IMG/VR virus record: IMGVR_UViG_3300011013_000008
Span: 1 to 64,000 of that record
Source: a virus
Length of the DNA: 64,000 nucleotides
Reading direction: 5' to 3' (one strand)
A program made the position numbers and the translations under genes. The notes below the pieces were generated by a model. The model was not told where the DNA came from, searched no databases, and was given only the letters and a program-made list of their open reading frames with translations. Position 1 is the first letter of the stretch, and every line of letters starts with the position of its first letter. Shown piece after piece: positions 1-5,858 of the stretch.

Positions 1-105
1 GCGTATGCATTGAGCTGTGTGACAGGAATTGATCAGAAGGAATTTATGAAGCTATCTTTAAAAGCAGCAGTTAAATTAATGGGGGTATTTAGAGGTGATG
101 CATGA
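1..105 (+). CDS. C-terminal end of an upstream gene (partial)
   Basis: An open frame runs from base 1 to the TGA at 103-105 and encodes 34 residues ending in GVFRGDA. The start lies outside the window, so the function cannot be judged. The last codons overlap the start of the next gene (ATG at 98), which is the usual translational coupling in this genome. Confidence 0.6.
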   Translation, partial: AYALSCVTGIDQKEFMKLSLKAAVKLMGVFRGDA

Positions 106-412
106 AATTAATGCTTTGACTAATGCAGTAACTGTACTAGCAAAGCATAGTCAGACACTAGAGAAAATTGTAATGAAAATAGCAGAGGAGCTAGATAATA
201 GTAACTCTGCTATCAAAAAACTAACAGCAGAAAATGAAGTTACTAGAGAGAATTTAAAAAATACTATGCAAGTATTAGTATCTGCAACAAATACTCTAGC
301 CGACGAAATAGACAATACTAATGCTAGAGTCGAAAATCTAGAGGAGTTTAGTGATAGTCAATATAAACATGCAAAAGCTATTACTGAAATACTGTTAAAC
401 TCTAATGAGTAA
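98..412 (+). CDS. Small coiled-coil protein, unknown function
   Basis: A protein of about 104 residues, almost entirely helical, rich in Asn, Glu, Ala and Leu, with heptad-like spacing and no Cys or membrane segment. I chose ATG 98; GTG 95 is in frame just before it. A GAGG lies immediately upstream. It overlaps the end of the preceding gene by 8 bases, so the two are probably co-translated. It may be an oligomeric accessory protein. I do not recognise the family. Confidence 0.6.
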   Translation: MHEINALTNAVTVLAKHSQTLEKIVMKIAEELDNSNSAIKKLTAENEVTRENLKNTMQVLVSATNTLADEIDNTNARVENLEEFSDSQYKHAKAITEILLNSNE

Positions 413-415
413 TCG

Positions 416-498
416 GGCCAACGCCGGCGAAGCCGGTAATGGCCAAACTTTAAACAATAAGTTGGCCACATTGCAGCGAAGCTGATAGTGGCCAACTT
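416..498. terminator. Two GGCC palindromes, probable bidirectional terminator
   Basis: Two hairpins lie between convergent genes. The first spans 416-444 with GGCC at each end and a CCGG-CGAA-CCGG core. The second has an 11-bp stem, 459-469 with 488-498, and a GCAGC-GAA-GCTG core. No clear U-run follows either one. Both belong to a 29-nt repeat family also found at 1874-1902 and 4590-4618. A terminator role is inferred from position. Confidence 0.5.
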
Positions 499-505
499 CC
501 TCAAA

Positions 506-1249
506 TTACTCGTCCCACCAATTCTTAGGCTCTTCCTTTTTCGCTGCGACTACTGGCTCAGCCACAATGTCGTAGGGTTCAGGAACCTTATCCCAATCTT
601 CTACATCTAGAATCATAGCATGTGGAACTCTTATATCAGCACAAGCAATCCAAGTCTGGGTTAAAATCTTAGCATTTACTCTACTAGAGTAAAATGTATA
701 AACTCTATCATTAAATTCATAGTTATAAGTAGAAGAACCCCAACCACATGGACTTTTATCTTTTAAATAATTTGCACGAATTTCAGCAATATTATCTAGT
801 GTAACAATACTACTAGGAATAGATACAGGCACTAAAGCAGTTGCTAAAGATTTTCCAGTAGCCCAACGTAAATTAGAATCTTCTCTATCCCAATCATTAT
901 ACATAATACCATGTTTTCTCTTCATAGCTAGCATTAAAAGTGGTGTAAGTGCAGCATATTCTGCATTTGACGTAGATGTTTGACCCATACCCAATAATTT
1001 AGCTCTACTACCATAACCTGCTAATTGGACAGCAGCAATTAATTCAGGATCTTTAATAGTTTTTAGCGTTTCAGAAGTGGACACAAGGTTTGACTTAGTA
1101 AATTTAAGTTCAATCTCTTGCAAATCTTTTGTTAATTTAGATAAAAAAGAAGGTGGAATAGTTTTAAAAGGATTTATTGGTTTTAAAAAGTTATCTTTTT
1201 TAGCTTCATCAAATTCTTTAATTTGTTTTAATAATTTTGTATATTTCAT
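506..1249 (-). CDS. Phage protein of unknown function, reverse strand
   Basis: A 247-residue soluble protein. The N-terminal third is lysine-rich and helical; the middle and C-terminal parts contain many Trp, Tyr and Arg residues, and the C-terminus is acidic (KNWWDE). There is no signal peptide and no catalytic motif I recognise. It is the only reverse-strand gene before 45 kb. Two reverse-strand promoters (1489-1517 and 1607-1636) can drive it, leaving a 5' leader of about 230 nt or more. Its opposite orientation and own promoters suggest separate timing or a regulatory role, but this is inference. Confidence 0.7.
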   Translation of the reverse strand: MKYTKLLKQIKEFDEAKKDNFLKPINPFKTIPPSFLSKLTKDLQEIELKFTKSNLVSTSETLKTIKDPELIAAVQLAGYGSRAKLLGMGQTSTSNAEYAALTPLLMLAMKRKHGIMYNDWDREDSNLRWATGKSLATALVPVSIPSSIVTLDNIAEIRANYLKDKSPCGWGSSTYNYEFNDRVYTFYSSRVNAKILTQTWIACADIRVPHAMILDVEDWDKVPEPYDIVAEPVVAAKKEEPKNWWDE

Positions 1250-1488
1250 TTATGTTTCTCTTGTTAAGTTTAAAATGTGTAAAAAATAATAAATTTATGC
1301 CTTTATTTTACACGAATTTTAGGCACAGTTATAGCCGAGATGTCTTTATAATACGCCTCTTAAGTCTCTATAAAATCAAATTTCTTGAGTGAACGACAAA
1401 AAAAATCGAAGATTTTTTCCTATTCCCTCAGAACTTCGCTAAGAGAGGAGGCTATATAAATATCTCGTATTGAACAATTTATATAAAT

Positions 1489-1517
1489 ATTATATCACAA
1501 GTTTTGTAAAAAGTCAA
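1489..1517 (-). promoter_or_regulatory. Sigma70-type promoter for the 506-1249 gene
   Basis: On the reverse strand: -35 TTGACT (1512-1517), 17-bp spacer, -10 TATAAT (1489-1494) preceded by TGTGA. Transcription would give a leader of about 230 nt before the ATG at 1249. Confidence 0.65.
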
Positions 1518-1606
1518 GCAATTTTTTACGAATTGTAAAAATAAATATTTAAAAATCGTTAAAAGAATTTTCTAGAATTTATTTATATTTTTATTTCTAG
1601 AATCTT

Positions 1607-1636
1607 ATTATACTATAGTATCGGGGTAATGGTCAA
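1607..1636 (-). promoter_or_regulatory. Sigma70-type promoter, reverse
   Basis: On the reverse strand: -35 TTGACC (1631-1636), 18-bp spacer, -10 TATAAT (1607-1612). The spacer contains ATTACCCCGATA, which closely matches ATTGCCCCGGTA in the facing forward promoter. Confidence 0.6.
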
Positions 1637-1677
1637 GAAGTTCTAGTTTGGCACTTTTAGTGCTTAATAAAAAACAC

Positions 1678-1707
1678 TTGACAGATTGCCCCGGTATGTA
1701 GTATAAT
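1678..1707 (+). promoter_or_regulatory. Sigma70-type promoter upstream of the cassette row
   Basis: TTGACA at 1678-1683, 18-bp spacer, TATAAT at 1702-1707, followed by ATATCTTTAA, which is also found after the promoter at 5030. It would read through the small zinc-ribbon ORF into the cassette array. Confidence 0.7.
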
Positions 1708-1731
1708 ATATCTTTAAATGAGAGAAATTTA

Positions 1732-1854
1732 ATGAATTTTTATAATGGTGACTGTGAAATCTGTAGAGAATATTCTAGTGAAAGAGATTGTTACTATGTT
1801 GAACTTGGTAGAGAGCTTTATCTATGTCCTTCTTGTCTAGAAGAAATTTTATAA
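1732..1854 (+). CDS. 40-residue zinc-ribbon-like peptide
   Basis: ATG 1732 to TAA 1852-1854 gives 40 residues with two Cys pairs, CEIC near residue 8 and CPSC near residue 32, which would bind one zinc ion. GAGAGAAATTTA precedes the start, and a strong promoter ends 25 bases upstream. Small two-knuckle proteins of this kind are common in phages and often bind nucleic acid or a host protein; the target here is unknown. Confidence 0.55.
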   Translation: MNFYNGDCEICREYSSERDCYYVELGRELYLCPSCLEEIL

Positions 1855-1873
1855 TGTTGATTGATGCAAATAC

Positions 1874-1902
1874 GGCCAATATCGGCTTCGCCGCAAATGG
1901 CC
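1874..1902. repeat. 29-nt GGCC palindromic repeat
   Basis: GGCC at both ends with an inner CGGC-TTCG-CCG hairpin. It follows the consensus of the copy at 4590-4618 and lies between the zinc-ribbon ORF and the first cassette. Confidence 0.55.
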
Positions 1903-2024
1903 AAAATGAGGAATAATTTATACAAATTAAAGAAGCTCTTACTGACCTGGAATGTTTGTCAACAAAAAGGGCGAGATAGTATGGACAAAATGCCGTTGCG
2001 GGCACGTCGATTATGTGGGTAACT

Positions 2025-2057
2025 AACGATATAGATAACCGGCGTGGCTTGTTATAA
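2025..2057 (+). repeat. Partial attC-like site at the head of the cassette row
   Basis: It ends in the core GTTATAA (2051-2057), directly before the first cassette ORF. The left arm is poor (ATAAC near 2034 only). It may be a degenerate attC or an attI-like junction. Confidence 0.35.
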
Positions 2058-2079
2058 CCGAATTTAGTTGGAGAGTGAA

Positions 2080-2283
2080 ATGCTTTTAGATGAGAAAGAA
2101 AAATTACGATTTATTGAATACTTAGAAATAACTGCTGAAAACTGCAAAGGTATAGCAGAACAAATGAGCAAAGCTGGTGGTACTGTGATGGAACAACTTG
2201 AAAAAAGAGAGAGAACAAAAGCAGCAGCTTGCTTATTGATAGCTAATGATTTAAGAAATTCAGAGCCTACAACCATTGGTTAA
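2080..2283 (+). CDS. Cassette ORF 1, small helical protein
   Basis: 67 residues from ATG 2080, which has GGAG seven bases upstream; an in-frame ATG at 2068 lacks a ribosome site. The protein is helical and charged (DEKEKLRFIEYLE, then IAEQMSKAGG). This pattern resembles small hypothetical proteins common in phages, but I cannot name it. Its stop lies 8 bases before the attC-like site at 2291, as in mobile cassettes. Confidence 0.65.
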   Translation: MLLDEKEKLRFIEYLEITAENCKGIAEQMSKAGGTVMEQLEKRERTKAAACLLIANDLRNSEPTTIG

Positions 2284-2290
2284 AGATTCG

Positions 2291-2354
2291 TTATAACGAT
2301 AAAGCATCACCGGCGGCGGTTTTTTTGCCGTCCGAGTGAATGCGATTGTTATGT
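2291..2354 (+). repeat. attC-like site b
   Basis: Left core TTATAAC (2291-2297) and right core GTTATGT (2348-2354). GCATCAC pairs with GTGAATGC leaving one extrahelical A. The apical part CGGCGGC pairs with GCCGTCCG around a T-rich loop. The right half is almost identical to that of site f. Confidence 0.75.
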
Positions 2355-2381
2355 TTTTAATTACGGGAGGTTAATAGGAAA

Positions 2382-2561
2382 ATGAGAATACCTGCGCATC
2401 ACACAGCAGACGCGATAAAACACATGAATTGTTATGCAGAGATTGATGGCAAATGGTGGCTAGCAAGACCAGAGCCTTACTATAATTGGAAAGAACGATG
2501 GAAGCTTTCGTGGATGGGTTTAATAGGAAAAGCAGATGCAGTCACTTGGATCGGACAATAA
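2382..2561 (+). CDS. Cassette ORF 2, 59-residue protein
   Basis: ATG 2382 to TAA 2559-2561, preceded by GGGAGG at 2365-2370 and AGG closer in. The protein is rich in Trp and His (DGKWWLARPEPYYNWKERW) and has no Cys pair beyond one Cys. Function unknown. It lies between two attC-like sites. The short length and aromatic content are typical of cassette-borne small proteins, which often have no assigned role. Confidence 0.6.
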   Translation: MRIPAHHTADAIKHMNCYAEIDGKWWLARPEPYYNWKERWKLSWMGLIGKADAVTWIGQ

Positions 2562-2575
2562 ATATAATGATAGAG

Positions 2576-2647
2576 GTAACTGACGTATGACTAAACAAAA
2601 TAAAATAGCACCGGACGCTTCGCGTCCGCTTGAATGGCTTGTTATGA
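2576..2647 (+). repeat. attC-like site c
   Basis: Right core GTTATGA (2641-2647) with arm GCTTGAATGGCTT, and a strong apical hairpin GGACGC-TTCG-CGTCC. The left arm (around CTAAACAAAA) is only partly complementary, so this site is weaker than sites b, d and e. Confidence 0.55.
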
Positions 2648-2668
2648 GCCGATTATTGGAGATAGAAG

Positions 2669-2860
2669 ATGAGTGATTATAAATCGAGATTGATTATTGA
2701 AAGCAAAGAGTTGATGAAAAAATTAACAAAGCTGAGGGCGTTTAATTCCAGCGATGCTGTGAAGCAATTGGATGAGCGAGAGCAAAGGCTGCTTGCAGCT
2801 CAGCAGCAGGCACTGACCCGTTATTATGACATTCTTGAAACGAGACTGGCAGGTTTATAA
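2669..2860 (+). CDS. Cassette ORF 3, crAss001_48-like small helical protein
   Basis: 63 residues, ATG 2669 with GGAG (2658-2661) upstream. The pattern YKSRLIIESKELMKKLTKL, then LDEREQRLLAAQQQAL, then YYDILETRL matches my recollection of the small helical phage family labelled crAss001_48-related. If correct, phage-type cargo travels in cassette form. The TAA stop is part of the left core of the next attC-like site, a classic cassette arrangement. Confidence 0.65.
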   Translation: MSDYKSRLIIESKELMKKLTKLRAFNSSDAVKQLDEREQRLLAAQQQALTRYYDILETRLAGL

Positions 2861-2912
2861 CGCCTGCATAACTTGAGAGCGGAGCGAATCAAAGTTAATG
2901 CACTTGTTATAT
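2855..2912 (+). repeat. attC-like site d
   Basis: Left core TTATAAC (2855-2861), right core GTTATAT (2906-2912). TGCAT-AACTT on the left pairs with AAGTT-A-ATGCA on the right, leaving a single extrahelical A. This is the cleanest attC of the set. Confidence 0.8.
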
Positions 2913-2926
2913 TACGGGGGTAAAGG

Positions 2927-3145
2927 ATGAGTATTATTACTATCGGCGAACATCAGCACTTGAAAAATGAATATGTGTGCAGTTTTTGCGGTGATAAAAA
3001 CAAAATAGTTGTTGGTAGAGCATATAGCCTAGAGAGATACGACTACCCAAAAAAGCACTATATGTTTTCATACTGTGGGGATTGCGCTTTAAGGCAGGCA
3101 GAGAAGATGGTGAAAGTTGCCCATCCGAAGCACAAAGTAATATAA
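2927..3145 (+). CDS. Cassette ORF 4, zinc-finger protein
   Basis: 72 residues, ATG 2927 preceded by GGGGGTAAAGG. It has CSFC near residue 18 and CGDC near residue 50, a four-Cys zinc site like that of ClpX-type or phage small zinc proteins, followed by a basic C-terminus. Its TAA (3143-3145) lies inside the left core of the next attC-like site. Specific role unknown. Confidence 0.65.
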   Translation: MSIITIGEHQHLKNEYVCSFCGDKNKIVVGRAYSLERYDYPKKHYMFSYCGDCALRQAEKMVKVAHPKHKVI

Positions 3146-3192
3146 CGTCGCAAATCCCCGGCTGAGGTACGCGTGAATTTGCTTTGTTATGT
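3140..3192 (+). repeat. attC-like site e
   Basis: Left core ATATAAC (3140-3146), right core GTTATGT (3186-3192). GCAAAT pairs with ATTTGC next to an extra A. The centre CCCCGGCTGAGGTACGCG is only weakly self-complementary. Confidence 0.7.
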
Positions 3193-3221
3193 GTGACTTT
3201 AATATTAGTGAGGAAGGTAAA

Positions 3222-3473
3222 ATGAAAACAGTTTTTGATTGTGAGGGGGAATGTTTGGGAGATGAATGGGTTGATTTGTCTGGACTACAAGAAACCACTA
3301 GACATGCAATTTTGCAAATGATTTATCTCGATGAAACCGTGGATGCTTTGAACAGTAAACAGAATGAAAATGAGCTAAGAACAGTTGAGATAGTTGATAG
3401 CTGTTTTCATGCTTATGCTTCATCTTTTCGGTATGACGCAAAAGAAATGGCAATGGGTTTATTAAATACATAA
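3222..3473 (+). CDS. Cassette ORF 5, hypothetical protein
   Basis: ATG 3222 with GAGGAAGG just upstream is a better start than the in-frame ATG at 3189, which lies inside the attC-like site. This gives 83 residues: acidic, with three Cys and no paired zinc motif. Its TAA is embedded in the left core of the following attC-like site. I do not recognise the family. Confidence 0.65.
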   Translation: MKTVFDCEGECLGDEWVDLSGLQETTRHAILQMIYLDETVDALNSKQNENELRTVEIVDSCFHAYASSFRYDAKEMAMGLLNT

Positions 3474-3525
3474 CGCCGAGCTCACCGGTGAGCGTAGCGA
3501 GTCCGAGTGATTGCGATTGTTAGGC
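3468..3525 (+). repeat. attC-like site f, end of array
   Basis: Left core ACATAAC (3468-3474) and right core GTTAGGC (3519-3525), which exactly fits GTTRRRY. The apical part has CTCACCGGTGAG. Its right half, CCGAGTGATTGCGATTGTTA, differs from that of site b by one base. Confidence 0.75.
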
Positions 3526-3550
3526 AAATTTTATTTAACTGGAGATTATA

Positions 3551-3739
3551 ATGAATAAAAAAACGCAACAAACTTATTCTATTAATATTGGCAACAATGC
3601 TCATACTGGAAAATTAGAGTATACAGGTACTACAGAAAGTATAGATGCTTTAAAGGGCTTAGGTAAGCGTATTCAAGTTTCTTTTAAAATTGATATAGAT
3701 GGTCATCCTTACAATGTAAAAACAAAGGTATTATTTTGA
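3551..3739 (+). CDS. Small phage protein, unknown
   Basis: 62 residues, ATG 3551 with TGGAG upstream. Mostly beta-prone (TYSINIGNNAHTGKLEYTG). Its base composition is AT-rich like the phage backbone, and it overlaps the next gene by 4 bases (TTGA). It therefore belongs to the phage operon that follows the cassette row and is not a cassette itself. No attC-like site follows it. Confidence 0.6.
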   Translation: MNKKTQQTYSINIGNNAHTGKLEYTGTTESIDALKGLGKRIQVSFKIDIDGHPYNVKTKVLF

Positions 3740-4449
3740 AAATTAAACTAATAAGTGATTTACACTTAGAATTTGGCAGCTCTTTTGCTTTTAAACCTCA
3801 ACTAGATACTGTACTAGTTCTAGCAGGAGATATTCATACTAATATAGAAATGATTGATAAATTCATTTCTAGAACTGTACCAAAGTTTAAAGCTGTAATA
3901 ATGGTAGCAGGTAATCATGAGTTCTACCATATAGAATACTATAAAATGCTTGATCTGTTAAGTAAGATTAAATATGACAACTTTCACTTTTTACAGAGAC
4001 AAACTGTAACTATTGAGGATGTAACTTTTATTGGTTGTATTAGTTGGCCTAAACCAAGTATAAATACTTGGCTACAAATATCAGATAGTAGATTAATTAC
4101 AATTGGTAATACACGAGCCACTGCTCAGGATATTGCTAGACTTAGTGATACTAATAAAGCATGGCTTAAATCAAAAATATTAGCTACTAGAGATAAGAAA
4201 GTTGTGATAACTCACTTTGGCCCAGATGAATCATTATGTTCTGGTGAGTTTAAGGGTAATAGTATTAATGATTACTTCTGGAACAAAGATTATCAAGCTT
4301 ATTTCAAATATGTTGATGCTTGGCTATTTGGACATACTCATTCTAGTGTTGATACTTATATAGATGGTTGTCATTGTGTTTGTAACCCTTATGGATACTA
4401 CAATAAACTTGTAAACAAAAACTTTAATTCAGGAGAAATAAATGTGTAA
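3736..4449 (+). CDS. Calcineurin-like metallophosphoesterase
   Basis: 237 residues with the two-metal phosphoesterase motifs in order: D8-x-H10, GD at 31-32, GNHE at 59-62, a His in the ITHFGP stretch near 155, and GHTH near 200. The start is TTG overlapping the upstream stop. Such enzymes hydrolyse phosphodiesters or phosphomonoesters; the substrate cannot be told from sequence. It lacks the capping and recognition domains of the SbcD type (38574-39506). A second small phosphoesterase is at 25536. A cytoplasmic role in nucleotide or nucleic acid processing is likely. Confidence 0.85.
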   Translation: MKIKLISDLHLEFGSSFAFKPQLDTVLVLAGDIHTNIEMIDKFISRTVPKFKAVIMVAGNHEFYHIEYYKMLDLLSKIKYDNFHFLQRQTVTIEDVTFIGCISWPKPSINTWLQISDSRLITIGNTRATAQDIARLSDTNKAWLKSKILATRDKKVVITHFGPDESLCSGEFKGNSINDYFWNKDYQAYFKYVDAWLFGHTHSSVDTYIDGCHCVCNPYGYYNKLVNKNFNSGEINV

Positions 4450-4585
4450 AGTAGTAGGTTATTTATCTCTAGCTTCATTTCTACTATTAATTTTAGTATA
4501 TAAAGTTAATATAGATATAGATACTGAAAAAAATACTATAGATATTAAGCTACAAAGACCTGATAATTTTAAAATGCATTATTAG
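4442..4585 (+). CDS. 47-residue single-pass membrane peptide
   Basis: ATG 4442 lies inside the end of the phosphoesterase gene, with GGAG in its last codons. Residues 5-21 form one hydrophobic segment (VGYLSLASFLLLILVY), followed by a polar tail rich in Asp, Ile and Lys. Function unknown. Confidence 0.55.
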   Translation: MCKVVGYLSLASFLLLILVYKVNIDIDTEKNTIDIKLQRPDNFKMHY

Positions 4586-4588
4586 TCA

Positions 4589-4619
4589 GGGCCAATATCT
4601 GCTTCGCAGCAAATGGCCC
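4589..4619. repeat. GGCC palindromic repeat, strongest copy
   Basis: GGGCC...GGCCC outer stem with inner CTGC-TTC-GCAG. It has the same 29-nt core as the copies at 416, 464 and 1874 and lies just after a small ORF stop. It could attenuate transcription or protect the 3' end. Confidence 0.55.
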
Positions 4620-4652
4620 GGATAGCGTAAATTTATGATAGAGAAGAGAAAA

Positions 4653-4817
4653 ATGTTAATTAGTAAAGTAGTAAATGATGAAGCAATTTGTGTAACTGTT
4701 GAGGATGGTTTAATTACTATCTTAACTGGAGAAGATAAAAAATTTATATTCTTTGATAAAATGTCAGCTAATGAATGGTTGCTAAAAACTTATAATGGGG
4801 AGTTATTAATAGAATAA
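4653..4817 (+). CDS. Small hypothetical protein
   Basis: 54 residues from ATG 4653, which has GAAGAG upstream; the in-frame ATG 4635 has no ribosome site. The composition suggests a small alpha/beta protein (VVNDEAICVTVEDGLITIL). Its last base overlaps the start of the next peptide. Function unknown. Confidence 0.55.
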   Translation: MLISKVVNDEAICVTVEDGLITILTGEDKKFIFFDKMSANEWLLKTYNGELLIE

Positions 4818-4894
4818 TGTATTGGACTATATTAGTAATAGTAATCTTAGCCATACTAGTAGTTAATTGTATAATTAAGGAAAGGTGGGAATGA
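4817..4894 (+). CDS. 25-residue membrane peptide
   Basis: ATG 4817 overlaps the previous stop (TAATG). The sequence is one hydrophobic helix followed by KERWE. It is in a run of tiny overlapping membrane ORFs, which supports translation, but it is short. Confidence 0.4.
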   Translation: MYWTILVIVILAILVVNCIIKERWE

Positions 4895-5022
4895 GAGTAT
4901 TAATATTAGTTGTAGAATTACTTTTATTATCAATCATTAGTAAAATTCTATCACTTATATTTTTAGCTGGGATTATATGGTTTTACTGGGAAGATATAAT
5001 GATATTTATTGATGGAGAATAA
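4891..5022 (+). CDS. 43-residue membrane peptide
   Basis: ATG 4891 overlaps the previous stop (ATGA) and has GGTGGGA upstream. Two hydrophobic stretches (residues 3-14 and 20-32) suggest a hairpin or one long helix. Function unknown; small membrane proteins of phage early regions often affect host membranes. Confidence 0.45.
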   Translation: MRVLILVVELLLLSIISKILSLIFLAGIIWFYWEDIMIFIDGE

Positions 5023-5029
5023 AAAACAT

Positions 5030-5059
5030 TTGACAAATTGCTCTTAATTCTAGTATAAT
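5030..5059 (+). promoter_or_regulatory. Sigma70-type promoter
   Basis: TTGACA 5030-5035, 18-bp spacer, TATAAT 5054-5059, followed by ATATCTTTAA as at 1708. It drives the operon starting at 5095 that includes thyA and DHFR. Confidence 0.7.
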
Positions 5060-5094
5060 ATATCTTTAATTGAAAATATATAGGAAAAATAGAA

Positions 5095-5253
5095 ATGAAA
5101 ACTAAAGAAGATAAGCTATATGAGCTTAAAAAACAAAGAAACAAGATACTTTTAAAGTTAGCTAGTAAACCTTATGATGAGGACTTAGACCTAGCATTAG
5201 ATGATATTGATTGGCAAATTCAGGAGTTAGAGCAAAGTGCATCTACCTATTAA
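5095..5253 (+). CDS. 52-residue helical protein
   Basis: ATG 5095 preceded by AGGAAAAATAGAA. The sequence is charged and helical (KEDKLYELKKQRNKILLKL), ending in QELEQSASTY, with coiled-coil character. First gene of the operon. Function unknown. Confidence 0.5.
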   Translation: MKTKEDKLYELKKQRNKILLKLASKPYDEDLDLALDDIDWQIQELEQSASTY

Positions 5254-5422
5254 AATTGGACTTAACACAAGTCAAATATATGTGCAAGTGGATATTAATG
5301 GTGGCTGTAAACTATATGTACCAGCTGCAAATAAAGGACAAGCACTAGCACTTAAAGATAAATTAAAAAATTTCGCAGCTAATCAAAGTTGGGATTTAGA
5401 TCATGGAGGTAATGTAGCATGA
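5237..5422 (+). CDS. Small hypothetical protein
   Basis: 61 residues with a GTG start overlapping the upstream gene by 17 bases; GAGTTAGAG lies upstream. The sequence has an Asn/Gly-rich beta segment followed by a helix (QALALKDKLKNFAAN). It overlaps the next gene by 4 bases (ATGA). Function unknown. Confidence 0.5.
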   Translation: MHLPIKIGLNTSQIYVQVDINGGCKLYVPAANKGQALALKDKLKNFAANQSWDLDHGGNVA

Positions 5423-5775
5423 GTACATTTGATAAATATAAAACCATACAGAATATGAAAACTAAACCAGAATTTACAGAAGTAATTAAAACTATGAATG
5501 ATTATAGTGCTGAAGGGTTTTTAACAAAAGCAAAACACTTATTAGCACAGCGAGGCCAAGATTATGACTCAGAAGGTGGAGAGCGTTCTGCTGGACGAGT
5601 TGCTGCAGCTTTTAATGGAATTAAGGGCAAAGAAGTAGTGTCTGCTTCAGATATATGGATGATCCTAGTTCTATTAAAGATGGTTAGACAAGAAACAAGC
5701 CCTGATTATCATCCTGATAGTGCTGAAGACCAAGTAACTTATTCAGCTTTAATGGCAGAGGAGTTAGCTAAGTGA
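5419..5775 (+). CDS. DUF6378-like phage protein
   Basis: 118 residues with the pattern AxxLLAQRGQDYDSEGGERS, AFNG, SDIWMILVLLKMVRQ and HPDSAEDQVTYSALMAEEL. This fits, from memory, the phage family DUF6378, small helical proteins often found near nucleotide metabolism genes. The conserved acidic and His residues would suit a MazG-like fold, but catalysis is unproven. It sits two genes before thyA. Confidence 0.6.
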   Translation: MSTFDKYKTIQNMKTKPEFTEVIKTMNDYSAEGFLTKAKHLLAQRGQDYDSEGGERSAGRVAAAFNGIKGKEVVSASDIWMILVLLKMVRQETSPDYHPDSAEDQVTYSALMAEELAK

Positions 5776-5858
5776 CATTAATAGTTTATCTAGTATTCAT
5801 AATTATACTAGCACTAATATTCCTTAATAACTATTTTAATGATGGAGGAAAATATTGA
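5772..5858 (+). CDS. 28-residue membrane peptide
   Basis: GTG 5772 overlaps the preceding stop and its own stop overlaps the thyA start. Residues 2-19 are a hydrophobic helix (LIVYLVFIIILALIF). Perfect tiling between two genes supports it; function unknown. Confidence 0.4.
   Translation: MTLIVYLVFIIILALIFLNNYFNDGGKY

Larger units (their letters stand above)
1250..1731. other. Intergenic divergent promoter region
   Basis: No convincing ORF. It holds two reverse-strand promoters and one forward promoter (listed separately), the long leader of the reverse gene, and a small CACT/AGTG hairpin near 1652-1662. The two promoters that face apart have nearly the same spacer sequence, which suggests a shared operator. 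Confidence 0.6.
2051..3525 (+). mobile_element. Integron-type gene cassette array without integrase
   Basis: Five short forward ORFs are each followed within a few bases by an imperfect palindrome that starts with xxxTAAC and ends with GTTAxxx, as in attC recombination sites. In two clear cases an unpaired A separates the paired L boxes, the strand-selecting feature of attC. Base composition is less AT-rich than in the flanking phage genes. No tyrosine recombinase is present in the window, so this is a cluster of attC sites lacking an integrase. A promoter at 1678 faces it. The final core, GTTAGGC at 3519-3525, marks the junction with ordinary phage genes. Confidence 0.7.

Noticed and set aside
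1909-2019. 38-codon ORF before the first cassette
   Set aside because: No ribosome site, odd basic composition, and it overlaps the palindrome and the partial attC; kept only as possible cassette debris.
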